Assembly: GCA_903861145.1 (NCBI GenBank)
Contig: CAIOTH010000113.1
Location: forward strand, 1 to 64,000
Source of the DNA: an uncultured Bacteroidota bacterium
GTDB taxonomy: Bacteria > Bacteroidota > Bacteroidia > Chitinophagales > LD1
DNA: 64,000 nucleotides
Direction: 5' to 3'
This document shows positions 35,838 to 44,343 of this stretch, piece by piece; position 1 is the first letter of the stretch, and each line of letters starts with the position of its first letter. Below the pieces are notes generated by a model. The model did not search any database. It was not told the DNA's origin and saw only the letters and a list, made by a program, of their open reading frames with translations. A program made the position numbers and the translations under genes.

Positions 35838-36066
35838 TTGGATTTCTTTAGTTTCTACATCACCTTACGCACCCATTATTAAAATGTTGCGGTTCCATTG
35901 CCAATGACCCAACATATCGCGCTTTGTTCTGTAAAAGCGCTCCCAAAAAGATAAATATACGGCTTGCAAATACCTGAAAATGAGGCTCTTTAAGGGTATT
36001 TATTCTCCATATAAAAATACCACAAGGCGTAGGTTGTTCTTCACCAATAAACGAAGTATAGCTATT

Positions 36067-37506
36067 CTACTGCTCTTTATATATCCTAAATTGGTGTAGC
36101 CCGGCATTCACCTGTTGGTATTTGTCAGTAACCATATTTCCGGGGTAAGTAATCAAATACTTACACGTATCCTGCTCACTAAACGAGATTGAATTATACC
36201 GCATCATATAGCATCTAAAGCTCCAGTTGCGCCACATTATATCCGGTGTAACACTTACAAAAGCGTTTTCAGGCACTATCTTTCTTATGGCATAAACATC
36301 CTGCAACATCTCTATATCGCGTTTAGCTTTTCCTGCCTGCATTGTTGTATAGCCTACACCACTCAATAATGCAACAAGCGCAAACATGGCGAAAGCATTT
36401 TTCCATTTCACTTGTTCGTTTAACCTCTCTATTGCAACATTTAATCCGTCAACAACCGACATGGCCCAGCCTATTGCAAAAAATGGCAGTCCTGGTATAA
36501 AATAGAAGTTACGTTGCACAAGGGTTAGCATCAAGGGCAGCGAAGCTGTAAATCCTAAAAGCAGAAACAACAACACGTAATCCTTCCTAATTTCATTTTT
36601 AATTGCTTTTAATCTGAGCGCAATAAGCGCCAGCACCGTAATAATTAGCGTAGGTATTTGCTCTGTAAAAAGCCCTTCAAGAATATAAAAGTGACTCTGC
36701 GCTACCGGATCTGCCGATATGCGGTGCAGCATTCTGTCAAAAAACCAGGTGTGCAGAGCACCGTAGGCGGTTTGGTTCTGCAAAATCAAAAACAGTATCG
36801 CCGCTATTAAAGCAACAGCGGCAATACTAGTAATAACAACATATTTGAATTCAACCTTTCTAACCGAAAGCCAATAAACAAAAAAGAACCCCAACGGAAA
36901 CAGCCCGGGCACACCCTTCGATAGCACCGCAAATAGTACACATGCGCAACCAAGGTAAAAATGTATCGAACGCAAAGCATTGCGACCACTAACGGCTAAC
37001 AAAAACAAGTAAACCGCAGCAGTAGTAAAAACGCCCATCGTGTTTTCCTGTATGTCGTTGGTATACGCCCAAAAAACAATAGGCATAATTACCCACAGCA
37101 ATATTGGCAACCACCATAGCTGGCGCGCGGTTTGTCCTTCAAAAATTTTGCGCCACATAAGCGCTATAAACAAAGCCGTTAGCAGAAAAGTAAAAAGGCA
37201 AAATATCCGTTCAGGATAAATATTGTTTAAGCCGAACACCCTAAAAAATAAAGCCTGTATAAAAAACACCAATGGCGGATGCTCATGAAACGTATTTAAA
37301 CCCGCTACCGAGTTTTGTGCCAACACCGGGTTCCAGAAAGAACCAACACCCCGCGCAAGGTTGCGTGCCACCGCTGCATACTGAATGCCATCAATAAACA
37401 TTCCATCCTCAAACAAAGGCAGGCACAGTAACCACACTACCGCAGCAGCAGTTATAATTATAAATGGCGATTGTCGCCCGGTAAATAGCCGCCTGATTCT
37501 ATCCAT
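36067..37506 (-). CDS. GT39/ArnT-like membrane glycosyltransferase
   Basis: 479 residues with about 12 membrane segments. The first extracytoplasmic loop carries FEDGMFIDGIQYAAVARNL with Asp34 and Asp39, the acidic catalytic motif of polyprenyl-phosphate-dependent GT-C enzymes. The next loop has EHPPLVFFIQALFF, typical of the PMT/ArnT family. It probably moves a sugar from a lipid phosphate donor to a protein, lipid A or glycan at the periplasmic face. The gene follows the GT51 gene on the same strand with an 87-base gap. Confidence 0.75.
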   Translation of the reverse strand: MDRIRRLFTGRQSPFIIITAAAVVWLLCLPLFEDGMFIDGIQYAAVARNLARGVGSFWNPVLAQNSVAGLNTFHEHPPLVFFIQALFFRVFGLNNIYPERIFCLFTFLLTALFIALMWRKIFEGQTARQLWWLPILLWVIMPIVFWAYTNDIQENTMGVFTTAAVYLFLLAVSGRNALRSIHFYLGCACVLFAVLSKGVPGLFPLGFFFVYWLSVRKVEFKYVVITSIAAVALIAAILFLILQNQTAYGALHTWFFDRMLHRISADPVAQSHFYILEGLFTEQIPTLIITVLALIALRLKAIKNEIRKDYVLLFLLLGFTASLPLMLTLVQRNFYFIPGLPFFAIGWAMSVVDGLNVAIERLNEQVKWKNAFAMFALVALLSGVGYTTMQAGKAKRDIEMLQDVYAIRKIVPENAFVSVTPDIMWRNWSFRCYMMRYNSISFSEQDTCKYLITYPGNMVTDKYQQVNAGLHQFRIYKEQ

Positions 37507-37593
37507 TCAATCTTATAACACCAAAGTTATATCATTTCGCTATTACCTCTCCAATTACTCGTACAGGCCCGAAATCAAAGCGGATAACTTCTT

Positions 37594-39531
37594 CTATTCG
37601 TTATCTATAACAGGCAAGTTATCCTCACCTCCGGGCAAAACACTATCCATTGGCATTACCATCTGCAGCGCAGGTCCGTTCAGCTTTACGTGAGGTACAA
37701 AATTAAAGGTATCGCGCTCGCTCAGGTAACCCCGCATCACCATCCGGTTGGCAATAATTTTAAAAAAGTCACCCATATATCCTTTAAGCTCACCGCTTTT
37801 GTCAAACTGGTATTTAAAATATTTGGGGTTAGGAATAATAGCTGCTAAAAAAATACATTCCTGCAAGGTAAGCTCCACCGGTCGTTCATTAAAATAAAAC
37901 CTTGCAGCTTCTGTAACACCATAAACATTAGGCCCCCACTCAATTACATTCAGGTAAACCTCCATCATTCTTTCTTTAGGCACCAGTCCAAGGTTTTCTA
38001 TCAGGTAAACAATCAGCGCCTCTTCCGCCTTACGGGAAATAGTCTTGTTCCGCGTTAAAAAAACATTTTTAACCAATTGCATGCTTATGGTGCTTCCCCC
38101 TCTGGCAAACCGGTGCTGCTTATAATTTTGGGCTATCGATTCTCTAAACGATTCAGGTACAAACCCCCTATGCACCATAAACGAAGGGTCTTCGCTTTGC
38201 ATAATAGCCACCAGTAGGTTAGGGCTTATATGGTTTAACGGCGTAAATTCCGGGTTCTCCGGCCCCACTACAATATGTCTTACAAATTGCTCTCCGCTAA
38301 AAGCATCGTACACAAACGGTTCATTAATGCGTGCGTAATCTTCAGCACCGGTTTGTATAATATGAAAGTTCTTACGCCTTAGCTGCGACTCAAATATCAG
38401 CGAATCGGGTTGACGCGTATTAATCAAAAACTGCAAATCATATGCCAGTGTGCCGCTACACTTTATGCCCTTTAAGGTATTAAACATGCCACCGGGCAAC
38501 GCATTAAAAAAAGTATCCGATCCGGTTTCGGGCATGTGCAGGCTAAAAGCAAAAACAGTATCCGGCATTGTTTGATAGCTGGTGAAAACCCTAAAGCTGG
38601 CGTGGTTGAATGTCCCCGTTGATGACGAGTCCAACTCAAAACCATCCTCCTTAATTTTAATAAGCCCTCTAAATTGCGCCGAAGGCAAAACGACATCCTC
38701 CTTTGCCAACCGCCAGTGCCGCACATGAAAATTCTCTACCGCAACAGTGGGTGAAATTTGTAAACCACCACCGGCTTCCTCTAATTTCACCTCAGCAGTT
38801 ACCGATTGAAACCGACATTTAAATCCACGCTCGGCATTCAAAAACGGCAAATAGACAAGCATGATGCCGCGATGTTTAATGGTTAGCTGGTAACTCTTGT
38901 TCCTCTCCAACACCTCCGCATTCACATCCAGCGTATCGCTTAGCTGCTCATTAATAATTGCACCCGAACAATGATGCCCATCGTAAACCAAGTGCGGCAC
39001 AAATACCTGCTCAACAAAAGTGGTATCCCGGTAACTTAAATGCATGTCACTAATTTCAACCGCAGTATTCAATAGCCTGAATAGATTGCTTTTCAAATCT
39101 TCGGCGCGCTCATAAAAATTGTGCTTGGCGCTTCCGCTACTTTCTCCGGTTGCCTGGCGGCCCCTTAAAAATAAAAGGTTGTTTCGCTCTGTCGAATTAA
39201 ACGCAGTAATCACCGCGCTATCTATCTTCAACTCGTTAAAATTTAATTTACCGGTCAACAGGCTCAATAGCGCCGGTTTAATTTCCAGGCTTTGAATAAT
39301 CGCCAAAGTATCGGCCCCCTCGGGTTGCGCGGTAATGCCATGCAATTGCACCCTGTTCCACTTAATAAATTTTATGCTGCCTACGTTAAGGTTTAAGTGG
39401 TAGCTCGCCTTTAGGTGTGCCTGTTCCCGCTTAAATGCCCACTGCAAAATACTGTCGCGGCCAATTGCAATTAATACAAGCAACGCTATTAAAAAAATCA
39501 ACCATAGCCCAAAGGCCCGCTCGCGTTTCAT
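37594..39531 (-). CDS. AsmA-like / GT51 peptidoglycan glycosyltransferase fusion
   Basis: 645 residues from ATG 39531. One N-terminal membrane segment is followed by about 390 residues of AsmA/TamB-type pattern at the start (short beta repeats such as VGSIKFIKWNRVQLHGI and LEIKPALLSLLTGKLNFNEL). The C-terminal domain (about 425-620) is a GT51 glycosyltransferase: QSEDPSFMVHRGF (Glu447), RGGSTISMQLVKNVFL, RKAEEA, YLNVIEWG and GVTEAARFYF. No transpeptidase domain follows. The enzyme would polymerise lipid II. An upstream ATG at 39615 is possible but lies beside a palindrome and adds no conserved sequence. Confidence 0.75.
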   Translation of the reverse strand: MKRERAFGLWLIFLIALLVLIAIGRDSILQWAFKREQAHLKASYHLNLNVGSIKFIKWNRVQLHGITAQPEGADTLAIIQSLEIKPALLSLLTGKLNFNELKIDSAVITAFNSTERNNLLFLRGRQATGESSGSAKHNFYERAEDLKSNLFRLLNTAVEISDMHLSYRDTTFVEQVFVPHLVYDGHHCSGAIINEQLSDTLDVNAEVLERNKSYQLTIKHRGIMLVYLPFLNAERGFKCRFQSVTAEVKLEEAGGGLQISPTVAVENFHVRHWRLAKEDVVLPSAQFRGLIKIKEDGFELDSSSTGTFNHASFRVFTSYQTMPDTVFAFSLHMPETGSDTFFNALPGGMFNTLKGIKCSGTLAYDLQFLINTRQPDSLIFESQLRRKNFHIIQTGAEDYARINEPFVYDAFSGEQFVRHIVVGPENPEFTPLNHISPNLLVAIMQSEDPSFMVHRGFVPESFRESIAQNYKQHRFARGGSTISMQLVKNVFLTRNKTISRKAEEALIVYLIENLGLVPKERMMEVYLNVIEWGPNVYGVTEAARFYFNERPVELTLQECIFLAAIIPNPKYFKYQFDKSGELKGYMGDFFKIIANRMVMRGYLSERDTFNFVPHVKLNGPALQMVMPMDSVLPGGEDNLPVIDNE

Positions 39532-39590
39532 AAATTCAAAAGTAGTGTGATTACTTACGGGTTTGAAGAAATGTTTAAAGACAACCGTAG

Positions 39591-39610
39591 GGGCGAAAAT
39601 TTTTTCGCCC
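39591..39610. repeat. Intergenic palindrome
   Basis: GGGCGAAAA, two bases, TTTTCGCCC: nine paired bases with runs of A and T at the centre. It lies 17 bases after the stop of the lytic transglycosylase gene (minus strand) and before the GT51 gene. It may act as a terminator or attenuator, or be one copy of a dispersed palindromic repeat (flanks GTAGG and TGC). Its presence argues against the GT51 start at 39615. Confidence 0.55.
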
Positions 39611-39627
39611 TGCATTCACTATTTGTA

Positions 39628-40647
39628 CTACACTCCCTCCATAATCTTAATCTCATACTTCCGGTGCTCCTTATTGGTTAGGTGCGCATCGCGCAACCAG
39701 GGGTTCAGTATTTTAATGTGTTTGTATTTTAACCCAAACTGCGCTGCAAAATCAGCTATGCTGGCAATGCTGGTGTCAACGCTAACCACTCTGTATTTAT
39801 ACGGCGTATACAGCTCATCCGGTTGCATTACATAACCGGCCTTTTTAGGGTTCGAAAAAATAATTTTCAAAGCCAGCATCCTGAAAACATAGCGCGATGT
39901 TTCGGGGTTAAAATACATGTCGTAGTAATTATCCATTTTCTGCTCTTTGGCTCGCTGCATAGCACCGGCTAGTCCCATGTTATACGATGCCGCCGCCAGT
40001 GTCCAGGTGCCCAGTCTTTCTTTCGCATCCTTTAAATAAACACACGCTGCCGAAGTGGATTTCTCAACATTGTAACGCTCATCTACCTCATCATTAACCA
40101 GTAAATCGTACTTTTTAGCGGTCCCTTTTACAATCTGCCAAAAGCCAACTGCCCCTGCCGGGGAGGGTTCTAATCTAAATCCGCTTTCTATCAATGCCAG
40201 GTACTTAAAATCAGTAGGCACGCCACTATCTGCAAGAGTTTTTTCAATGTCCGGAAAATACCGGTTCGCCATTTTCATAAACAAAAGCGTATTCGAGTGC
40301 CAGTTGGCATTTATCAGCAATTCCCGGTCCAATCGCTCCTTCACATCAGGGTCCTCAAGCGGTACACGCTCACCGGCAAAATAAAGTTCGCCCTCAACAT
40401 GTATTGGATAGCTTAAATGGTTTGAGTCAATGGCGTTGATCCATCTAATTCCCGGTGCCTCGTTTTTGGTTTGAATAAATATGTTGGTTGCGTTTGGCAC
40501 CAAAAACGCTTTGCCTGCTATAATAGCAGCGCCAACAATTAAAAGACACGCCGCCAATAATGGTAAGCGGTATTGTTTACTAAAGTTCAATATGGAAAGT
40601 TTAGTCAATCGATTTTTTAAAAACGGGCACAGTCGAGCAAGGCTCAC
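39628..40647 (-). CDS. Lytic transglycosylase (SLT/MltD-like)
   Basis: 339 residues. One membrane segment or signal anchor (about 29-47) and then a GH23 domain: ALIESGFRLEPSPAGAVGFWQIV (catalytic Glu in LIESGF), AAASYNMGLAGA and SRYVFRMLALK. The last 55 residues (YRVVSVDTSIASIADFAAQ...LNPWLRD) look like one LysM repeat that binds peptidoglycan. It cleaves glycan strands to anhydromuramyl ends. The start is uncertain: GTG 40647 overlaps the upstream DUF2480 gene by 47 bases, while TTG 40608, just ahead of that gene's stop, gives an overlap of 8. Confidence 0.82.
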   Translation of the reverse strand: MSLARLCPFLKNRLTKLSILNFSKQYRLPLLAACLLIVGAAIIAGKAFLVPNATNIFIQTKNEAPGIRWINAIDSNHLSYPIHVEGELYFAGERVPLEDPDVKERLDRELLINANWHSNTLLFMKMANRYFPDIEKTLADSGVPTDFKYLALIESGFRLEPSPAGAVGFWQIVKGTAKKYDLLVNDEVDERYNVEKSTSAACVYLKDAKERLGTWTLAAASYNMGLAGAMQRAKEQKMDNYYDMYFNPETSRYVFRMLALKIIFSNPKKAGYVMQPDELYTPYKYRVVSVDTSIASIADFAAQFGLKYKHIKILNPWLRDAHLTNKEHRKYEIKIMEGV

Positions 40648-41125
40648 CGTACATTACCGAACTGGCAATATTACTTAATTGCCGGGTTATTTCTACAAAG
40701 GCAGCCTCAGGTATCTTGCGCTCACCACAGCCCTTTATTACAATGCGCTTACCGGCAAATTGCTCTTTATCCATTCTATCGAGCCTGCGCAGCAAAAAAG
40801 CATCGGCGGCACGTTGGGCATGACTATTAATTACATCATTAGCATAAGGGGCCAGTTCAGCACTTAAAACCATATATGCCCACATGGGTATAATGGCATC
40901 ATTGCTACAGTATATGGCCACGTATTTATTTTGGTACTGGCTCCAATCGGTTGCCTTTACCGTCTCCCTAAAATCTGCCTCGCGCAGTATCAGGCCCTTA
41001 AATAGAAAGTCCTTTAAATCAATAAAGGCAATGTCCTCCTCTTTTGGAAAATACTCTTCCAAATCAAGCGTTATCAGCGCGCTTTGCGCAACCCGGTTTA
41101 CAAGCGGTTTAGGTGTATCTGCCAT
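40601..41125 (-). CDS. DUF2480 family protein
   Basis: 174 residues from ATG 41125, chosen because the conserved family sequence begins there (LVNRVAQSALITLDLEEYFP) and a -7 promoter element lies just upstream. Other family landmarks are DIAFIDLKDFLFKGLILRE, DWSQYQ, YCSNDAIIPMWAYM and GCGERKIPEAAF. The function of DUF2480 is unknown; it is common and single-copy in Bacteroidota. A small soluble protein with a conserved Cys-Ser-Asn-Asp and Gly-Cys-Gly. Overlaps the lytic transglycosylase gene. Confidence 0.82.
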   Translation of the reverse strand: MADTPKPLVNRVAQSALITLDLEEYFPKEEDIAFIDLKDFLFKGLILREADFRETVKATDWSQYQNKYVAIYCSNDAIIPMWAYMVLSAELAPYANDVINSHAQRAADAFLLRRLDRMDKEQFAGKRIVIKGCGERKIPEAAFVEITRQLSNIASSVMYGEPCSTVPVFKKSID

Positions 41126-41149
41126 AATTATTTGCCTTGCAATGTAGCG

Positions 41150-41157
41150 CAAAGGTA
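41150..41157 (-). promoter_or_regulatory. Candidate -7 element for the DUF2480 operon
   Basis: Minus strand TACCTTTG matches TAnnTTTG and is 24 bases upstream of ATG 41125. It lies downstream of the longer possible start (41188), which supports the shorter protein. -33 element not evident. Confidence 0.4.
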
Positions 41158-41205
41158 AACAACAATTATCCACCTTATGTTTAATCAACTGCGCCTGCCT
41201 TAAAT

Positions 41206-41239
41206 AACAAAGGCACTAAGTTTCCTTAGTGCCTTTGTT
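41206..41239 (-). terminator. Rho-independent terminator after the foldase gene
   Basis: A 15-base perfect inverted repeat (AACAAAGGCACTAAG) with a TTTC loop, starting 20 bases after the stop of the PpiD-like gene. The stem is followed on the minus strand by an A/T-rich run. It separates the foldase from the DUF2480 operon. Confidence 0.75.
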
Positions 41240-41259
41240 GTAAGCTTTACTTCTTTCAA

Positions 41260-43389
41260 TTAAAAGAAATCAAAACGGTTATCGTCAATCTTAGCTAGTT
41301 TCTTTTCAACCTCGGCAGCATTTCTGGCTTTGCCTTGTAGTTGTTGTTTTAGACCCATGTTATACATGCTGTAATCAGTAGTTTTAACCGGCTCTTGTAT
41401 AGCCAGCGTTTGCACTACAAATACACCACCGTTTCCTTCAACCGCTGCCGATAGCTTTCCAACAGGGCTTGCAAGTGCTGTAGCCACAACCTTAGGCTCA
41501 TAAGCACCATTTACCGCCGGGCGGCCAAACGAAGATTTATCGGCCTGCATAGCCACTTTAGACAGCTTAGAGGCAAGCTCATCAATATTAGCAGCTTTTG
41601 CATCAGCTACTTTCTTCGAAAGTATTTCAAACTTCTTATTCTTAACAACCTCTGGCTTTATCGCATCGCGCACAGCATCCAGGTCTGGCAGGCCTTTGCC
41701 ATGCACACTTTCAAGCAATGCCACCACGTGTTTTTTCTCCACAGTATAAATAGGCGAAACGTCCCCTTTCTTGGCATTGTAAGCCCATTTAATCAATTCG
41801 CGCGCCGAGCCTAATCCTCTTATTTCAAATTCGTCCTTCTTAACCGCAGGCACCGATTTCATTTGCATTTTCTCTCCGGCTGCTTTAAACTTCGCATCGC
41901 TTTGGTTATCGGCTGCAAAATTGGTTGCTGTTCCGTAAATCTGCTTTTCTGTTTCCGGGCTTGGTAAAATCTCTTTTGTAAAGTAGGTCACCAAAACTGC
42001 CGGGTTAGTCGGCTTGTCTTCTATTACCTGTAAAATATGTATTGCGTTTTCAGCTTGAACCGGCAATCTGTAAGTTTTGCCTTTTTGTGCATGGAAGAAA
42101 ACAAGGTCGTTAAAAGCCTTATCTCTGTCACCTTGCTTAATCCAACCCAAATCGCCACCGCGCATTTTGCTGTTTTGGTCAACCGAGAAGGTCATTGCAA
42201 ATTGCGCAAAGTCGCCATGTAAAGAATCTATTGCCTTAAATACGCTATCTATTTGTAGGAACAATACGTTAGCTGCTTCCTGAGAGCCAACATTGGCAAA
42301 AGAGAATACAATGTCGCGCACTCTTACCGAATCCGAAATCAATTTACGGTCGCTCACCTTTGCAAGTTTGTACGATCCACCATCTATATAAGGCCCTACA
42401 ACCGTGCCTACCTTAACCTGGAACAACGAATCCTTTACCGGCGATAACACTTTATCCTTCTCATAATAAGCAGCATCATAAGGAGTTTCAGAGTACAACC
42501 TTACAAAAACTGAATCATCCGATGCTGTTTTGCCTGCGGCAAAGTCGGCGCGCTTTCCTGCCAGGTAATCAACAGTTTTTGTCGAATCTGTAGCTGCAGC
42601 AACAATATCAAATGTTACATAATCAATTTTGCGGGTTTCTTCTTCCTGCTTAAACATGGCAGCATGTTCGTCCATGTATTTCTTCAGGTCTTCATCAGTT
42701 ACTTTAACATCAGCATCATTAACATCGCTGTATGGCAGTTGAACATATTTAAAGTCTACCAGGCGGTTTTGGTCGTTATAAGTCATTTCGCCCATCCAAT
42801 TAGGTATGTACAGGCCTTTAGTAATTAGGGTGCTGTATTTTTCCTGAAACTGGCCTTGTTTCAAAGCGGTTTCAAACCTAAGCCAGCTTTTGCGGCGGGT
42901 GCCGGGTTCTGTGCCTTCCTGGTCCTGATCCAAAGCGCTTAAAAACTGGCGCACGTTGTTAGGGTCGTACTGGCCTGTCTTCTGGTTTCTGAACGCCTGT
43001 ACTATTGCCGGCGAAACGTTTTGGCCGGTAGCCAGTTCGTTCATTTCATCCGAAGTAACGTTTATGCCCAGGTTTTGATAAATCTTATCGAAAATGATGT
43101 TGCTCACCATTTCGTTCCAGGTTTGGGTGCGCAAATCGTTACGCTGCTGGTCGCTCACTGGTTGGCCACGCATCTGGTCTTCCGTCGATTTTACGTTCTC
43201 TTCGTATTTCTTGGTAAAGTCATTGTAAGTGATTTTTTCACCGTTTACTTTACCCACCGAATCTTTTCTACCCTTCAGCACGCTGAACTGAGAATTAGTA
43301 GCGTCCATAACAAGGAACCCCACTATTGAAGCACCAATCAGAAAGATGAGCAATCCTGAGCGCTGACGTATTTTACCTATTACTGCCAT
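41260..43389 (-). CDS. ppiD: PpiD/SurA-like periplasmic peptidyl-prolyl isomerase
   Basis: 709 residues. One membrane segment (about 12-30) anchors a large periplasmic part. The N-terminal SurA-like chaperone region includes VGKVNGEKITYNDFTKKYE. A PPIC/parvulin domain follows with MRGGDLGWIKQGD and LPVQAENAIHILQVIEDKPT near 400-460, and a second degenerate parvulin-like region may lie further on. It assists folding of outer membrane proteins. Lone transcription unit closed by the terminator at 41206. The family assignment is firm; isomerase activity is not proven. Confidence 0.85.
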   Translation of the reverse strand: MAVIGKIRQRSGLLIFLIGASIVGFLVMDATNSQFSVLKGRKDSVGKVNGEKITYNDFTKKYEENVKSTEDQMRGQPVSDQQRNDLRTQTWNEMVSNIIFDKIYQNLGINVTSDEMNELATGQNVSPAIVQAFRNQKTGQYDPNNVRQFLSALDQDQEGTEPGTRRKSWLRFETALKQGQFQEKYSTLITKGLYIPNWMGEMTYNDQNRLVDFKYVQLPYSDVNDADVKVTDEDLKKYMDEHAAMFKQEEETRKIDYVTFDIVAAATDSTKTVDYLAGKRADFAAGKTASDDSVFVRLYSETPYDAAYYEKDKVLSPVKDSLFQVKVGTVVGPYIDGGSYKLAKVSDRKLISDSVRVRDIVFSFANVGSQEAANVLFLQIDSVFKAIDSLHGDFAQFAMTFSVDQNSKMRGGDLGWIKQGDRDKAFNDLVFFHAQKGKTYRLPVQAENAIHILQVIEDKPTNPAVLVTYFTKEILPSPETEKQIYGTATNFAADNQSDAKFKAAGEKMQMKSVPAVKKDEFEIRGLGSARELIKWAYNAKKGDVSPIYTVEKKHVVALLESVHGKGLPDLDAVRDAIKPEVVKNKKFEILSKKVADAKAANIDELASKLSKVAMQADKSSFGRPAVNGAYEPKVVATALASPVGKLSAAVEGNGGVFVVQTLAIQEPVKTTDYSMYNMGLKQQLQGKARNAAEVEKKLAKIDDNRFDFF

Positions 43390-43583
43390 GTACCTGTTTT
43401 TTTAAAAGGACGGCAAATTAAAGGTAAAAAGTCCGAAAATGAAAGGGGATAAGGGATTTGCTTCATGTTTAGGCATTATTGAGGCCATTACTTAGCACAA
43501 ATAATCAATGTGTTAATACAAAGGGGGTTTTACTGCCATACGATGAAACCCGCACTTATCAACACTTTCAGCCTATCCGCAAA

Positions 43584-43614
43584 TTTGGAAAAGTGAACTG
43601 CACCATTATCTTTG
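43584..43614 (+). promoter_or_regulatory. Bacteroidota promoter of the HU gene
   Basis: TTTG at 43584-43587, 19 bases, then TATCTTTG at 43607-43614: an exact match to the -33/-7 consensus with the preferred spacing. Transcription should begin near 43620, giving a leader of about 32 bases before ATG 43652. Fits a highly expressed gene. Confidence 0.75.
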
Positions 43615-43651
43615 TTACACAAATTTTTAACCCACACAAAAAAACAAAGTC

Positions 43652-43927
43652 ATGAACAAAGGAGAATTGATAGACAAAATTGCGAAAGACACCAAACTTA
43701 CCAAAGGACAAGCAGGCGATGCACTAGATGCAGTATTAGGCGCTGTTACAGGTACCCTTGCAAAAGGCGGAAAAGTTACCCTGGTAGGTTTCGGAACTTT
43801 TTCAGTTTCTGCGCGTGCTAAACGCAAGGGCCGTAACCCCCGTACTGGTAAAGAAATCAATATCAAGGCTAAAAAAGTTGCCAAGTTTAAAGCAGGCGCC
43901 GAACTAGCCAAAAAAGTAAATAAATAA
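43652..43927 (+). CDS. hup: HU family DNA-binding protein
   Basis: 91 residues. MNKGELIDKIAKDTKLTKGQ starts a canonical HU helix pair, VTLVGFGTFSV leads into the arm, and GRNPRTGKEI is the DNA-contacting arm with its intercalating Pro. It bends and compacts DNA as a dimer. The gene has a perfect promoter and a strong terminator, so it is a single highly expressed unit. Its neighbour THX is also a small basic protein. Confidence 0.97.
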   Translation: MNKGELIDKIAKDTKLTKGQAGDALDAVLGAVTGTLAKGGKVTLVGFGTFSVSARAKRKGRNPRTGKEINIKAKKVAKFKAGAELAKKVNK

Positions 43928-43942
43928 GCTCTAACCAAGTTT

Positions 43943-43980
43943 TTAAAAGCCCTGAAGCCTCCGCTTCGGGGCTTTTTGTT
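43943..43980 (+). terminator. Rho-independent terminator after HU
   Basis: Stem AAAAGCCCTGAAGC with GCTTCGGGGCTTTT (one T-G wobble), loop CTCC, then TTTTTGTTTT. It starts 16 bases after the HU stop. Confidence 0.9.
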
Positions 43981-44047
43981 TTGGGCCATTTCCGTCGTCA
44001 TTTCTCCTTCCGCATCAATCTGGTCTTCCATATGTTTCAAAAACCAT

Positions 44048-44055
44048 TACATTTG
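44048..44055 (+). promoter_or_regulatory. Candidate -7 element for THX
   Basis: TACATTTG matches TAnnTTTG, 24 bases upstream of ATG 44079. A well-spaced -33 TTTG is not present. Confidence 0.4.
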
Positions 44056-44078
44056 CCCCACTAAAAAAATCAACACAA

Positions 44079-44294
44079 ATGGGAAGAGGAGATAAAAGAA
44101 CCGCAAAAGGAAAAAGATTTAAAGGTTCGTATGGTAAGTCAAGGCCACACAAAGAAGAATCAACTGTAAAAGCTGATATCGCTGCTGCCGCTGCTAAAAA
44201 AGCAAAAGAGCCTAAAGTTGAAAAAGTTGCTGCGCCTACCGTTAAAAAAGCACCTGCTAAAAAAGCCGCTGCTAAGAAGAAAACAGAAGAATAA
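44079..44294 (+). CDS. 30S ribosomal protein THX with basic Ala/Lys tail
   Basis: 71 residues. MGRGDKRTAKGKRFKGSYGK is the THX signature, the small basic peptide that sits in the 30S head. Classical THX ends after about 25-30 residues; here about 45 more follow, rich in Ala, Lys and Pro (KKAPAKKAAAKKKTEE), like a histone H1/Hc1 tail. The tail may bind RNA or DNA. Such extensions occur in Bacteroidota THX but their role is unknown to me. Follows HU with its own promoter candidate. Confidence 0.85.
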   Translation: MGRGDKRTAKGKRFKGSYGKSRPHKEESTVKADIAAAAAKKAKEPKVEKVAAPTVKKAPAKKAAAKKKTEE

Positions 44295-44343
44295 TCTGTA
44301 GAGATGCATTGATTGTGTCTCTGTATTTTGGCAATACGCCAAC

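Noticed and set aside
35838-36066. Regulatory hairpin (AAATACC...GGTATTT) upstream of the lipoprotein gene
   Set aside because: The arms are short and the loop is about 20 bases; no promoter consensus was found in the gap, so I report nothing there.
43627-44040. 137-codon frame antisense to HU
   Set aside because: It covers the HU gene and its terminator on the opposite strand; HU is certain and the antisense frame has no family features.
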